Counted from the first letter of the stretch, positions 1-9,346 are shown. The stretch: DNA of 64,000 nucleotides from Pseudomonadota bacterium (GCA_963205115.1 CAUJHV010000056.1:1-64000), one strand, 5' to 3'. Numbers and translations are program-made. The notes: a model not told the origin generated them from the sequence alone.

Positions 1-486
1 CAGCGTCACCACCTTTACGGGCACCTGGGCAGCCAGGCGATCGAACTCGTCCAGATCGACAGGCCGCGTGTCCGGCGGCTGGGCGCCCAGGCGGTCCGCG
101 GCGATGTACGGGCCCTCGAGGTGCAGGCCCAGGATGCGCGCGCTGCCGGGGTCGGGCTGGCGCATCGCGGCGGCCACGCCCTGCACCGCATGCGTCAGGG
201 CTTGCGGTGCATCGGTCATCGTGGTGGGCAGCCAGGCGGTCGTGCCGTGGCGCACGCAGGCGCGTCCCACGGCGCGCGTGGCGGCCTCGCCGGACATGAT
301 GTCGTGTCCGCCCCCGCCGTGGATGTGCAGGTCCACGAAGCCGGGCAGCACACGCAGGGCCGAGCCCGGGGGCTGCGCGACGGCGTCGCCTTCGATGCCC
401 AGGATGTGCGCATCGGCGTGCAGGCGGCCCTGGACCCAGCCCGTCGGGGTGGCGATGCAGGCGTCCAGGGTGCGGTGCGTGCTCAC
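1..486 (-). CDS. nagA: N-acetylglucosamine-6-phosphate deacetylase, N-terminal part (cut by window edge)
   Basis: Removes the acetyl group from GlcNAc-6-phosphate in cytosolic amino-sugar breakdown. The visible 162 residues show the amidohydrolase signature PGFVDLHIHGGGGHD with the metal-binding pair His54/His56, then GTTAWLPTTMT and LGLHLEGPYI with Glu123, the usual metal ligand of NagA. The C-terminal half lies outside the window. I chose the GTG at 484-486 because a GGAG sits 7 bases upstream. It is divergent from the substrate-binding protein gene, with about 90 bases between the two starts. Family assignment is strong; substrate is from family knowledge. Confidence 0.88.
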   Translation of the reverse strand, partial: MSTHRTLDACIATPTGWVQGRLHADAHILGIEGDAVAQPPGSALRVLPGFVDLHIHGGGGHDIMSGEAATRAVGRACVRHGTTAWLPTTMTDAPQALTHAVQGVAAAMRQPDPGSARILGLHLEGPYIAADRLGAQPPDTRPVDLDEFDRLAAQVPVKVVTL

Positions 487-573
487 GGGCGAGCTCCGAT
501 GTCGGGGGCGGGCGGTTGTTGGTACGCTTGGCCGCAGTATCCCCTCCACCGATCCAGGCCCCAGGAGCCCTCG

Positions 574-1608
574 ATGCACGCACCATTCCTTCGACAACTC
601 ATGGCCACAGCCGCGGTTGGCCTCTTCGTGGGCCCCGCGCTGGCGCAGGAGGCCGGCAGCCTGAACGTGCTGTGCAGCGTCGAGCTCGAATGGTGCGCGC
701 TGATGAGCAACACCTTCACCAAGGAGACCGGCATCAAGGTCAACATGGTGCGCAAGAGCACCGGCGAGGTCCTGGCCCAGTTGACGGCGGAGAAGGCGAA
801 TCCGAAGACCGACCTGTGGTTCGGCGGCACGGTCGACCCGCACGTGCAGGCGGCCGAGAGCGACATCACGCTGGCCTACACCTCGCCGCAGCTGCCCAAG
901 GTGCACGACTGGGCGCACCAGGTGGCCGACGTCACCGGCAACCGCGCCGTGGGCATCTACCTGGGTCCGTTGGGCCTGGCCTACAACACCGAGGTGCTGG
1001 CGCGCAAGAAGATCGAGCCGCCCGCGTGCTGGAAGGACCTGGTCAAGCCGGCCTACCGCAACGAGGTGCAGAACTCCAACCCCAACAGCTCGGGCACGGC
1101 CTACACGGCCATCGCCACGCTGGTGCAACTGATGGGCGAAGACGCGGCCTTCGATTACATGAAGGCGCTGCACAAGAACACCACCGAATACACGCGCTCC
1201 GGCGCCGGCCCGGTGAAAAACGCGTCCAAGGGCGAGACCGGCGTGGCCATCGGTTTTCTCGCGCTGGCCGCGGGCGAGATCAAGCAGGGCTTTCCGCTGA
1301 AGACCGTGGTGCCGTGCGAAGGCACGGGCTACGAGATCGGCGCGATGAGCCTCGTCAAGGGCTCGCGCAATCTGGCCAACGCCAAGCGCTTCTACGATTG
1401 GTCGCTGACGGCCGCCGCGCAGGCGCTGGGCGCGGAGTCCGGCTCCTACGTGGTGCCGGCGGTCAAGGACACGCCGCTGCATCCGCTGATGCCCAAGCCG
1501 GCCGAGATGAAGCTCGTGCGCTACGACATCAAGAAGTACGGCAGCAAGGAAGAGCGCACGCGCCTGATCCAGCGCTGGGAGAAGGACGTCAGCGGGCTCG
1601 GACGCTGA
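574..1608 (+). CDS. ABC transporter periplasmic substrate-binding protein, iron/phosphonate-type family
   Basis: A 344-residue periplasmic binding protein of the family that holds ferric-iron and 2-aminoethylphosphonate binders (COG1840-like). The signal peptide is MHAPFLRQLMATAAVGLFVG ending near ALAQ. The mature start LNVLCSVELEWC and motifs such as KTDLWFGGT and GPLGLAYNT are typical of the fold. An AGGAG lies just before the ATG, which decides the start inside a much longer open frame. No permease or ATPase gene is adjacent, so its partner transporter must be elsewhere. Substrate cannot be told from the sequence. Confidence 0.85.
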   Translation: MHAPFLRQLMATAAVGLFVGPALAQEAGSLNVLCSVELEWCALMSNTFTKETGIKVNMVRKSTGEVLAQLTAEKANPKTDLWFGGTVDPHVQAAESDITLAYTSPQLPKVHDWAHQVADVTGNRAVGIYLGPLGLAYNTEVLARKKIEPPACWKDLVKPAYRNEVQNSNPNSSGTAYTAIATLVQLMGEDAAFDYMKALHKNTTEYTRSGAGPVKNASKGETGVAIGFLALAAGEIKQGFPLKTVVPCEGTGYEIGAMSLVKGSRNLANAKRFYDWSLTAAAQALGAESGSYVVPAVKDTPLHPLMPKPAEMKLVRYDIKKYGSKEERTRLIQRWEKDVSGLGR

Positions 1609-1668
1609 GCCCGGCGCGGGCGCTGCTCGCCTCGGCATCCGTGCACGGGTGCCGGGCGGGCAAAAAAG

Positions 1669-1688
1669 GAGCACCTCGAAAGGTGCTC
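1669..1688. terminator. Bidirectional intrinsic terminator candidate
   Basis: A perfect 8-bp stem (GAGCACCT / AGGTGCTC) with a CGAA tetraloop. It is flanked on the left by six A residues (1662-1667), so on the minus strand the hairpin is followed by CC and a run of T, the classical layout; on the plus strand the downstream tract is only TTC. It lies 60 bases after the substrate-binding protein stop. The better orientation points to transcription from the right, where no convincing gene is present. Confidence 0.6.
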
Positions 1689-2076
1689 TTCAGGTTGATG
1701 GGTGCAACTCCCAGTTGCCACAGCGCTTCTCCGCTTGATCCGGTCGTCCGCGGCCTTCGCCCGCACCATGCCGATGCCGTAGGGCACCACCGCGCCGCGT
1801 GCGGCATTCGCGGCCGAGCAGACGGCAGCCGCCGCGCCTGGTTTGAAGGCCACGATCACGCGCGTGGTGCCGGCTGGCGGCCACGGCCGTCGCGCGATGC
1901 CGCGCGAAGTGCGCCGAGCGTCCTGTGCCGCATGCGCCGCATGACCGGTGGACTTTCCCGAGGTCGTTGCGCGAGGTTACGTAGCTGAACGCGCGTCATT
2001 CAATCCAGCGCAAAGGGAATGTCGGCTGCACTTGGTAGGCTGAGAGCCATTGGTAGATGCACTGCGGAGAGTTTCG
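1689..2076. other. Unassigned region, possible gene remnant on the minus strand
   Basis: No gene is recognised here. On the minus strand an open frame at about 1859-1700 begins MIVAFKPGAAAAVCSAANA and runs into the terminator at 1669-1688, which would fit the end of a small or decayed minus-strand gene. I do not recognise the protein, and the frame has no clear ribosome site. Confidence 0.25.
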
Positions 2077-2382
2077 ATGCGCCATGACGTGACCGTTCGC
2101 TTCGCCTTTGGCGATGAAGTTGTTCTGCATCCCGCGGCCGCGCTGCCGCTCGAGGAGGCCCGGCGCTGGCTGGATGACGAGTTCATCCGCCTGGCGTGCG
2201 AACCCGCTCGCGCCAGCGGCAAGGTGCTGTTTGCGGACAAGGTGCTGGCCGTGGCCGACGCGGCGGGCACTGCGGGTTTTGCCGATGCGGCCTGGGCCGA
2301 GCGCTATGCCAGCGCCACGCTGGGCGCACTGGGCAAGACCTCGGTGCTGGTCAATCTCGCTGAGGGTCGCGTCGGGCATTGA
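2077..2382 (+). CDS. Hypothetical protein, 101 residues
   Basis: A small cytosolic protein with no family I can name. The sequence (MRHDVTVRFAFGDEVVLHPA...) is soluble, acidic and moderately hydrophobic, without signal peptide or membrane segment. The start at 2077 is preferred over a TTG 27 bases upstream because GGAGA sits about 7 bases before it. It ends in a strong GC hairpin (2389-2411). Codon use matches the neighbours, which supports a real gene; function unknown. Confidence 0.6.
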   Translation: MRHDVTVRFAFGDEVVLHPAAALPLEEARRWLDDEFIRLACEPARASGKVLFADKVLAVADAAGTAGFADAAWAERYASATLGALGKTSVLVNLAEGRVGH

Positions 2383-2388
2383 GCGCGG

Positions 2389-2411
2389 GGCGCCCCTCCC
2401 TGGGGGGCGCC
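2389..2411. terminator. GC-rich hairpin after the hypothetical gene
   Basis: Perfect 8-bp arms GGCGCCCC and GGGGCGCC with a 7-base loop, 6 bases after the stop codon at 2382. There is no T-run, so it is a terminator-like hairpin or mRNA-stabilising element rather than a textbook intrinsic terminator. Confidence 0.4.
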
Positions 2412-2513
2412 GACCTCTGCGGTGGCCGGCATCGGGTCGGCCCGGAGTTCCGCGCGTAGCCGGCGCGCGAGCCATGCGGTAGCCTGCGGAGCGATCGATC
2501 CGCAGGAGCACAC

Positions 2514-4037
2514 ATGAGCGACACCCCCTCGAACGACCCTGCGAAAGCAGCACCGGCGGCCAACGAGCGCGAGAAGAAGGCCGTCGAGGCGCTGCTGGCA
2601 CGTGCGCCGGTGGTGACGATGGGCAGCGTCGTGGTCGCCGGCGGTGAGCGCGTGGACTACGGTGCGTGCTGCGAGTACCTGCCGGTTCGACGCAACGGCT
2701 TCGGTGAGGCGCGCGACGACGCCGACGCGGCCGTATTCGTTACCGCGTACACGCGCACCGGCGTTGCCCCCGCCGACAGGCCGCTATGTTTTGCCTTCAA
2801 CGGCGGTCCGGGTTCTTCGTCGGTGTGGCTGCACCTGGGCGCCCTGGGCCCCAAGCGCGTGGTCGTGCCCGACGACGCCACGATGCCCGCGGGGCCCTAC
2901 GCGGTGCAGGACAACCCGCTGACCTGGCTGCGGCACTTCGACCTGGTCTTCATCGACCCGCCGCACACCGGCTGGTCTGCCGCGTCGGGCGACGAGGCGC
3001 GCAAGAAGATGCTGTCGGTAGATGGCGACGTGGCGGCGCTCACCGAGGTGATGCGCGTGTGGCTGACACGGCACGGCCGCTGGGGGTCGCGCATCTTCCT
3101 GGCCGGCGAAAGCTACGGCACCACACGCGGGGCGGCGCTGGCCGAGTCGCTGCTCGACGCGCACGTGGCCCTGCACGGTTTGATCCTGGTGTCCTGCGCG
3201 ATGGACATCCAGAGCCTGTTCTATTCGCCGCGCAACGATCTGCCCTACGCCACCTACCTGCCGGCGATGGCGAATACCGCGCAGTACCACGGCTGCTTGA
3301 CGGGATCGCTGGGTGCGTCGCCGCAGGCCGCGCGCGAAGCCGCCGAGGCCTTCGTGATGGACGACTACCTTCGCGCGCTGCATGCCGGCTCTCGGCTGGA
3401 CGGGCGCGAGCGTACGCGCATCGCCAGGCGGCTGGCGGCGCTGATCGGCCTGCCGCCGGCGCTGGTGGAGGAGCACAACCTGCGCATCGGAGCGCACAGC
3501 TACTTCGTCGAGCTGCTGCGCGGGCGTGGGCTGCAGATCGGCCGCCTGGACTCGCGCGCCACCGGGCCGCTGGGTGCGGCACGTGGGCGCGAGGTGCTGT
3601 TCGATCCCGGCATCGAGGCCATCGCCTCGCCCTACGCGATGGCCGCGATGGCCTATTTCCGCGAGGGCCTGGGTCTGGACGACGAGCGCCGCTACGAGTT
3701 CCTCAGCATCGACACACACAAGGCCTGGAACTGGAACCGCGGCGATGCCAAGGGCAACGCCTACTGCTCGACCAGCGACGACCTCTCGCGTGCGCTGCGC
3801 CGCAACCCGCAGCTGCGCGTGCTGGCCGCCAGCGGCCGCTACGACCTGGGCACGCCCTACAGCGCGAGCGACTGGTCGCTGGCGCAGCTGGACGTGCCGC
3901 CCGAGGTGATGGCGCGGGTGGAGCACCGCTACTACGACGCCGGCCACATGTTCTACACGCGCCAGGCCGATCTGCAGAAGCTGGCCGACGACCTGGCGGC
4001 CTGGCTGGGGGCCGGCGCCGCCGCTGCCAGCACCTGA
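2514..4037 (+). CDS. Peptidase S10 family serine carboxypeptidase-like protein
   Basis: A 507-residue member of the S10 carboxypeptidase family (alpha/beta hydrolase fold). The oxyanion-hole motif FNGGPGSSS is at residues 95-103, the nucleophile Ser200 in GESYGTT, the Asp in SGRYDLGTPYSASDW near 443, and the His in YYDAGHMFYTR near 475: all three catalytic residues are present. There is no clear signal peptide, so it may be cytosolic, as in several proteobacterial members. The start follows GGAG in the leader. It stands upstream of the TRAP transporter genes but about 185 bases apart, so co-transcription is uncertain. Peptide substrate unknown. Confidence 0.88.
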   Translation: MSDTPSNDPAKAAPAANEREKKAVEALLARAPVVTMGSVVVAGGERVDYGACCEYLPVRRNGFGEARDDADAAVFVTAYTRTGVAPADRPLCFAFNGGPGSSSVWLHLGALGPKRVVVPDDATMPAGPYAVQDNPLTWLRHFDLVFIDPPHTGWSAASGDEARKKMLSVDGDVAALTEVMRVWLTRHGRWGSRIFLAGESYGTTRGAALAESLLDAHVALHGLILVSCAMDIQSLFYSPRNDLPYATYLPAMANTAQYHGCLTGSLGASPQAAREAAEAFVMDDYLRALHAGSRLDGRERTRIARRLAALIGLPPALVEEHNLRIGAHSYFVELLRGRGLQIGRLDSRATGPLGAARGREVLFDPGIEAIASPYAMAAMAYFREGLGLDDERRYEFLSIDTHKAWNWNRGDAKGNAYCSTSDDLSRALRRNPQLRVLAASGRYDLGTPYSASDWSLAQLDVPPEVMARVEHRYYDAGHMFYTRQADLQKLADDLAAWLGAGAAAAST

Positions 4038-4222
4038 ACAGCCCGCGCGGGCGCTCGTCGGCACGGTCTTCGTCGGGCTGCCCGGGATGAGGCCCAGGCG
4101 GCCCGGGACCGTCAGGCCCGCCCACTAGAATCGCCGCTTCCCAGTTGGGTGGCACCGCGCGGCGGGCCGTGCGGGCCTGGCCCCTGCGGACTGCGCCGTG
4201 CGGATCGGCCACCGTGTGCCCG

Positions 4223-4732
4223 ATGTCATCCCCAGCCGAATTGCCTCCCGAGCCCAACGTCACCGACGAGCAGACGCTTGTGCCGTTGAAGATCGAGGAC
4301 TGGCTCACCGTCATCTCGATGGCCTTGCTGGCACTGATCACCTTTGCCAACGTGCTGGTGCGCTACTTCACCAACCAGTCGTTCGCCTGGACCGAAGAGT
4401 TTTCGATCTTCCTGATGATCGTGCTGGCGCTGGTGGCGGGCTCGGCGTCGGTGGCGCGCAACCGGCAGATCCGCATCGAGTATTTCGCCGACAGCGGACC
4501 TGAAGCACGCCAGCGCGCGCTCGCCCGCTTCGGCGCCTTCATGATGTTCCTGCTGTTTGCGCTGATGGCGGTGCTGAGCTCGCGCATCGTGTGGGACCAC
4601 ATCAAGTACGACGAAACCTCGCCCGGCATCGGCGTTCCGATGTGGTGGTATTCGATATGGCTCCCGGTGATGTCGGTGGCCATCGCGGGCCGCGCGCTGG
4701 GCCTGTTCATCCGCCGCGGGCGGGCCACATGA
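4223..4732 (+). CDS. dctQ: TRAP transporter small permease (DctQ-type)
   Basis: A 169-residue inner-membrane protein with four hydrophobic segments, the size and layout of DctQ. Typical motifs are FANVLVRYF after TM1, the FAWTEEFSIFLMI segment of TM2, and RNRQIRIEYF in the loop. It pairs with DctM to form the membrane part of a solute:sodium symporter. The ATG at 4223 was chosen by alignment logic (short N-terminal tail, then IEDWLTVISM); there is no strong ribosome site. Its stop overlaps the next start by 4 bases (ATGA). Confidence 0.85.
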   Translation: MSSPAELPPEPNVTDEQTLVPLKIEDWLTVISMALLALITFANVLVRYFTNQSFAWTEEFSIFLMIVLALVAGSASVARNRQIRIEYFADSGPEARQRALARFGAFMMFLLFALMAVLSSRIVWDHIKYDETSPGIGVPMWWYSIWLPVMSVAIAGRALGLFIRRGRAT

Positions 4733-6027
4733 TCGGCACGCTGCTCTTCGTCGCCTTCATCGCGCTGATGCTGCTGGGCGTGCCCATCGGCGCGGCGCTG
4801 GGGCTGGCTGGCGTCGCGGCCATCACGCTGGCCAACTGGGATACGCAATGGTTCGGCCTGCTGGCCGTGCCGCAGAATTTCTACGCGGGGCTGGGCAAGT
4901 ACCCGCTGCTGGCCATTCCGATGTTCGTGCTGGTGGGGTCGATCTTCGACCGCTCGGGCGTGGCGCTGCGGCTGGTGAACTTTGCGGTGGCCATCGTCGG
5001 CCGCGGTCCGGGCATGCTGCCGCTGGTGGCCATCGTCGTGGCCATGTTTCTGGGCGGCATCTCGGGCTCCGGCCCGGCCAATGCCGCAGCCGTGGGCGGC
5101 GTGATGATCGCGGCGATGGCGCGTGCCGGTTATCCGGCCGCGTTCTCGGCCAGCGTGGTCGGCGCGGCGGCGGCCACCGACATCCTGATTCCGCCTTCGG
5201 TGGCCTTCATCGTCTACTCGGTGCTGGTGTCTGGCGCCTCGGTGCCGGCACTGTTTGCCGCGGGCATGATTCCCGGTTTGATGGCGGGCCTGGCGCTGAT
5301 CGTGCCCACCGTGTGGATGGCGCGCAAGCACGGCATGGGCAAGGCCGAAGCCGCGATGCCGCGCCCGGCGTTCTGGGCCAGCCTGCGCGAGGCGACTTGG
5401 GGCCTTTTTGCGCCGGTGCTGATCCTGGGCGGCATGCGCGCCGGCTGGTTCACGCCCACCGAGGCCGCGGTCGTGGCGGTGTTCTACGGTCTGTTCGTGG
5501 GCATGTTCATCCACCGCACGATCGCCGTGCGCGACCTCTACCCGATCCTGCGCGAATCGGGTGAGCTCTCGGCGGTGATCCTGCTGGTCGTCGCGCTGGC
5601 GGGCATCTTTGCGTATTCGCTGTCCACGCTGGGCCTGATAGACCCGGTCACCGCTGCCATCGTCAATTCGGGGCTCGGCGAATACGGCGTGCTGTCGCTG
5701 CTGATCCTGATGCTGATCGTCGTGGGCATGTTCCTGGACGGCGTCTCGATCTTCCTGATCTTCGTGCCGCTGCTGATGCCCATCGTCAACCACTACAAAT
5801 GGGACCCGGTATGGTTCGGCGTGCTGCTCACGCTGAAGGTCGCGCTGGGCCAGTTCACGCCGCCGTTGGCGGTCAACCTGATGGTGTCCTGCCGCATTGC
5901 GGGTGTGCGCATGGAAGAGACCGTGCGCTGGGTGGGCTGGATGCTGTTTTCGATGTTCCTGGTCATGGTGGCGGTGATCATCTTCCCGGAACTGGCGCTG
6001 TGGCTGCCCCGCGTGCTGGGCTTCTGA
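4729..6027 (+). CDS. dctM: TRAP transporter large permease (DctM-type)
   Basis: A 432-residue, roughly 12-segment inner-membrane protein that carries the transport path of the TRAP system. Features seen: the N-terminal LLGVPIGAALGLAG, the conserved GGISGSGPANAAAVGG segment, and IPPSVAFIVYSVL. The length matches the family. Translation is coupled to dctQ through an ATGA overlap at 4729-4732, and dctP follows after 46 bases, giving a compact Q-M-P operon. Confidence 0.92.
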   Translation: MIGTLLFVAFIALMLLGVPIGAALGLAGVAAITLANWDTQWFGLLAVPQNFYAGLGKYPLLAIPMFVLVGSIFDRSGVALRLVNFAVAIVGRGPGMLPLVAIVVAMFLGGISGSGPANAAAVGGVMIAAMARAGYPAAFSASVVGAAAATDILIPPSVAFIVYSVLVSGASVPALFAAGMIPGLMAGLALIVPTVWMARKHGMGKAEAAMPRPAFWASLREATWGLFAPVLILGGMRAGWFTPTEAAVVAVFYGLFVGMFIHRTIAVRDLYPILRESGELSAVILLVVALAGIFAYSLSTLGLIDPVTAAIVNSGLGEYGVLSLLILMLIVVGMFLDGVSIFLIFVPLLMPIVNHYKWDPVWFGVLLTLKVALGQFTPPLAVNLMVSCRIAGVRMEETVRWVGWMLFSMFLVMVAVIIFPELALWLPRVLGF

Positions 6028-6073
6028 TCCGCGCATCCCGCGCGGCCGACCGATCCAACAAGGAGAGAGACCG

Positions 6074-7117
6074 ATGATGAATGTCCGCAACTTCCTGAAG
6101 GCCACCCTGGCCGCCACTGCACTGGCCGCCGCCGGTGTGACCTGTGCGCAAACCGCGCTGCCTGCCGGCTACAAGGCCGAGTACAAGATGTCGCTGGTGG
6201 TGGGCACGGCCTTCCCCTGGGGCAAGGGCGGCGAGATCTGGGCGAACCTGGTCAAGGAGCGCACCCAGGGCCGCATCAACATCAAGCTGTACCCCGGTGT
6301 GTCGCTGGTGCAGGGCGACCAGACGCGTGAATTCACGGCGATCCGCCAGGGCGTGATCGATCTGGCCATCGGTTCGACCATCAACTGGTCACCGCAGATC
6401 AAGGAACTCAATCTGTTCTCGATGCCCTTCCTGATGCCCGACTACAAGGCCATCGATGCACTGACGCAGGGCGAGGTCGGCAAGCAGATCTTCGCCACGG
6501 TCGACAAGGCCGGCGCGCTGCCGCTGGCCTGGGGCGAAAACGGCTACCGCGAGATCACCAACAGCAAGAAGCCCATCAAGTCGCCGGAAGACCTCAAGGG
6601 TCTGAAGATCCGCGTGGTCGGCTCGCCGCTGTTCCTGGACACCTTCACCGCGCTGGGTGCCAACCCCACGCAGATGAGCTGGGCCGATGCGCAACCCGCG
6701 CTGGCCAGCGGCGCCGTGGACGGCCAGGAAAACCCGATGTCCATCTTCACGGCCGCCAAGCTGCACACGGTGGGCCAGAAGAACGTGACCATGTGGGGCT
6801 ACGTGGCCGACCCGCTGATCTTCGTGGTCAACAAGGAAGTCTGGGCGAGCTGGACGCCGGCCGACCAGGCCATCGTGCGCCAGGCCGCGCTGGACGCCGG
6901 CAAGGAGCAGATCGGCATCGCCCGTAAGGGTCTGGCCGAGGCCGACAAGCCGCTGCTGAAGGACATCGCCGCGCTGGGCGTGACCATCACCCAGCTCAGC
7001 CCGGCCGAGCGTGAGGCCTTCGTGAAGGCCACGCGCCCGGTGTACGACAAGTGGAAGGGCCAGATCGGCGCCGGCCTGGTCGACGCGGCCGAGAAGGCCA
7101 TCGCGGCACGCAAGTGA
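6074..7117 (+). CDS. dctP: TRAP transporter periplasmic solute-binding protein (DctP-type)
   Basis: A 347-residue binding protein with a Sec signal peptide (cleavage near GVTCAQ). It shows DctP-family landmarks: the KIRVVGSPLF segment with the Arg that usually contacts a substrate carboxylate, then ANPTQMSWADAQPALASGAV and DGQENP. A clear AAGGAGAG precedes the double ATG at 6074/6077. It is the third gene of the TRAP operon. The family imports organic acids and related carboxylates; given the E1 alpha/beta genes directly downstream, an oxoacid or hydroxyketone is a reasonable guess only. Confidence 0.9.
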   Translation: MMNVRNFLKATLAATALAAAGVTCAQTALPAGYKAEYKMSLVVGTAFPWGKGGEIWANLVKERTQGRINIKLYPGVSLVQGDQTREFTAIRQGVIDLAIGSTINWSPQIKELNLFSMPFLMPDYKAIDALTQGEVGKQIFATVDKAGALPLAWGENGYREITNSKKPIKSPEDLKGLKIRVVGSPLFLDTFTALGANPTQMSWADAQPALASGAVDGQENPMSIFTAAKLHTVGQKNVTMWGYVADPLIFVVNKEVWASWTPADQAIVRQAALDAGKEQIGIARKGLAEADKPLLKDIAALGVTITQLSPAEREAFVKATRPVYDKWKGQIGAGLVDAAEKAIAARK

Positions 7118-7338
7118 TCCGGCACCCCGTTCGCACGGCGCTGTCTGCGTCTTTGATACGTTAGACATCGCCTCGGGCGGCTGGGCGGCGCACTGACGCC
7201 GTCGCCAAGGTCTGCGGCGGCTCACCGTCGCAACCAGGCATCCGATCGCGGCCCGCCGGAACATCCGTCGGGCCGCCTGTCTTTCCGGCTGCGCCAGCCT
7301 GATGGCCGGCGCAGCCTTCTTCACGAGGTCCGCTCCCG

Positions 7339-8349
7339 ATGGACGCCCAGACCCTGCTGGCGCTGTACCGCACCATGGTGCGCATCCGCGCCTTCGAGAA
7401 CGCCGCCGAGGAGGCCAGCCAGGGCGGCGTGAGTGCCTACGGCAAATCGGCCGACGGCAGCGCCAAGGTGCGCGGCCCGCTGCACCTGTCCACGGGACAG
7501 GAAGCGGTGCCGGCCGGCGTATGCGCACACCTGCGTGCCGACGACTACCTGACCTCCACGCACCGCGGCCACGGCCACACGCTGGCCAAGGGTGCCGATC
7601 TGGCGCGCATGATGGCCGAGCTCTTCGGCAAGTCCACCGGCTTCAACGGTGGCAAGGGCGGGTCGATGCACATCGCCGACTTTTCGGTGGGCATGCTCGG
7701 CGCCAATGGTGTGGTCGCGGCAGGTCTGCCGATCGCCGTGGGCGCGGCACACGCGCAGAAGCTGCAAGGCCGCGGTGACGCGATGACGGTGTGCTTCTTT
7801 GGCGACGGCGCGATCAACCGCGGGCCGTTCCTCGAATCGCTCAACTGGGCGCGCATCCACACGCTGCCCGTGCTCTTTGTCTGCGAGGACAACCGCTGGA
7901 GCGCGACGACAGCCAGCGCGCCGATGATGGCCGGTGAAGGTGTCGCCGCGCGGGCGCAGAGCCTGGGCATCCCGGCGCAGACGGTGGATGGCAACGACGT
8001 GCGGGCGGTGCATGCGGCCGCCGGCACGCTGGTGGCGCAGATCCGCGCAGGCCAGGGCCCGCGCCTGCTGCATGCGCACACCTACCGCGTGAAGGGGCAT
8101 GTGTCGGTGGATCCCGCGGCCTACCGCGATCCGGCCGAGCTGGCCGTGGCGCTCGAGCGTGACCCCATCGCCGCGGCGCGGCAGGCGGCATGGGCCGCCG
8201 GCATCGACGCCGCCGCGCTGGACGCCATCGAACAGGACGCGCAGCGCGAAGTGGCTGCGGCCATCGCTGCGGCGGTGGCGGCCGCGCCGCCGCAGGCCGC
8301 GGCGGCCTACACCGACGTGCAGACCGTGGGAGACGGGCAATGGTTCTGA
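7339..8349 (+). CDS. Thiamine-diphosphate-dependent dehydrogenase E1 component, alpha subunit (acetoin/pyruvate type)
   Basis: A 336-residue E1 alpha subunit that decarboxylates a 2-oxoacid or cleaves acetoin. It has HRGHGH (75-80), the ThDP-binding motif starting GDGAIN (155-160) and closing at CEDN (182-185), and GHVSVDP near 253. GAGGT lies before the ATG. The E1 beta gene overlaps its end by 10 bases. No lipoyl E2 or E3 gene follows, so the complex must borrow them or act differently. Acetoin dehydrogenase AcoA-like proteins are the closest in my reading; substrate not proven. Confidence 0.88.
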   Translation: MDAQTLLALYRTMVRIRAFENAAEEASQGGVSAYGKSADGSAKVRGPLHLSTGQEAVPAGVCAHLRADDYLTSTHRGHGHTLAKGADLARMMAELFGKSTGFNGGKGGSMHIADFSVGMLGANGVVAAGLPIAVGAAHAQKLQGRGDAMTVCFFGDGAINRGPFLESLNWARIHTLPVLFVCEDNRWSATTASAPMMAGEGVAARAQSLGIPAQTVDGNDVRAVHAAAGTLVAQIRAGQGPRLLHAHTYRVKGHVSVDPAAYRDPAELAVALERDPIAAARQAAWAAGIDAAALDAIEQDAQREVAAAIAAAVAAAPPQAAAAYTDVQTVGDGQWF

Positions 8350-9323
8350 ACGACAAGGACAGCGGCCTGGAGACAATCAGCTATGCCGACGCGGCCGTAC
8401 GCGCCGTGGGCGACGCGATGGATGCGGATGCGCGCGTGGTGGTGCTGGGCGAAGACGTCGGGCGCGGTGGCATCTTCGGCCAGTACCGCGGGCTGCAGCA
8501 GCGCTTCGGCAGCGCGCGTGTGATCGACACACCCATCAGCGAAGCCGCGATCATGGGCGCCGGCGTGGGCATGGCGCTGGCGGGGATGAAACCCGTGGTC
8601 GAGATGCGCGTGGTCGACTTCGCGCTGTGCGGCATGGACGAACTCGTCAACCAGGCCGCGAAGAACCGCTACATGTTTGGCGGCCAGGGCCGCGTGCCGC
8701 TGGTGGCGCGCATGCCCAGCGGCATCTGGGACGGCTCAGCCGCGCAGCATTCGCAATCGCTCGAAGCCTGGTTTGCGCACCTGCCGGGCGTGGTGGTGCT
8801 GTGCCCGGGCACGGTGCAGGACAACCACGACCTGCTGGCCGCCGCGCTGCGCTGCGACGACCCGGTGGTCTACATCGAACACAAGACCCTGTGGGGCCAG
8901 CGCGCGCCCTTCGATCCGGCCAGCACCGCGCGCATCGGCGAGGCCGTGGTGCGCCGCGCCGGCCAGGACCTGACGATGGTCAGCTGGAGCCGGCAGGTGC
9001 AGGTCTGCGAGCAGGCCTGCGAGGCGCTGGCGGCGCAGGGTGTGCAGGTCGAGTTGATCGATCTGCGCACCATCTGGCCCTGGGACCGCGAGCGCGTGCT
9101 CGAATCCTGCGCGCGCACGCGCCGGCTGCTGGTGGTGCACGAGGCCGTGCAGGCGGCCGGCTTCGGCGCCGAGATCGCGGCCACTGCGGCGGAACAGACC
9201 GGCTGCCGCATCGCGCGCCTGGGTGCGCCGCGCATCCCGGTGGGTTATGCGCAGGCGCTGGAGATCGAATCGCGCGTGGGTGTCGAGGCGATTGCTGCGG
9301 CGGCCATCAAACTGTTGAAATAA
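8340..9323 (+). CDS. Thiamine-diphosphate-dependent dehydrogenase E1 component, beta subunit
   Basis: A 327-residue transketolase-like beta subunit that completes the alpha2beta2 E1 enzyme. Seen: VVVLGEDVGRGGIFGQY, RVIDTPISEAAIMGAGVGMAL, and the C-terminal VELIDLRTIWPWD, the typical E1 beta signature. The start at 8340 overlaps the end of the alpha gene, as expected for a coupled pair. One GXXG-rich MFGGQGRVPLV segment is normal. The pair ends before a hairpin shared with the convergent osmC gene. Confidence 0.88.
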   Translation: MVLNDKDSGLETISYADAAVRAVGDAMDADARVVVLGEDVGRGGIFGQYRGLQQRFGSARVIDTPISEAAIMGAGVGMALAGMKPVVEMRVVDFALCGMDELVNQAAKNRYMFGGQGRVPLVARMPSGIWDGSAAQHSQSLEAWFAHLPGVVVLCPGTVQDNHDLLAAALRCDDPVVYIEHKTLWGQRAPFDPASTARIGEAVVRRAGQDLTMVSWSRQVQVCEQACEALAAQGVQVELIDLRTIWPWDRERVLESCARTRRLLVVHEAVQAAGFGAEIAATAAEQTGCRIARLGAPRIPVGYAQALEIESRVGVEAIAAAAIKLLK

Positions 9324-9346
9324 ACGGATAGACCGCGCGCGGGTCG

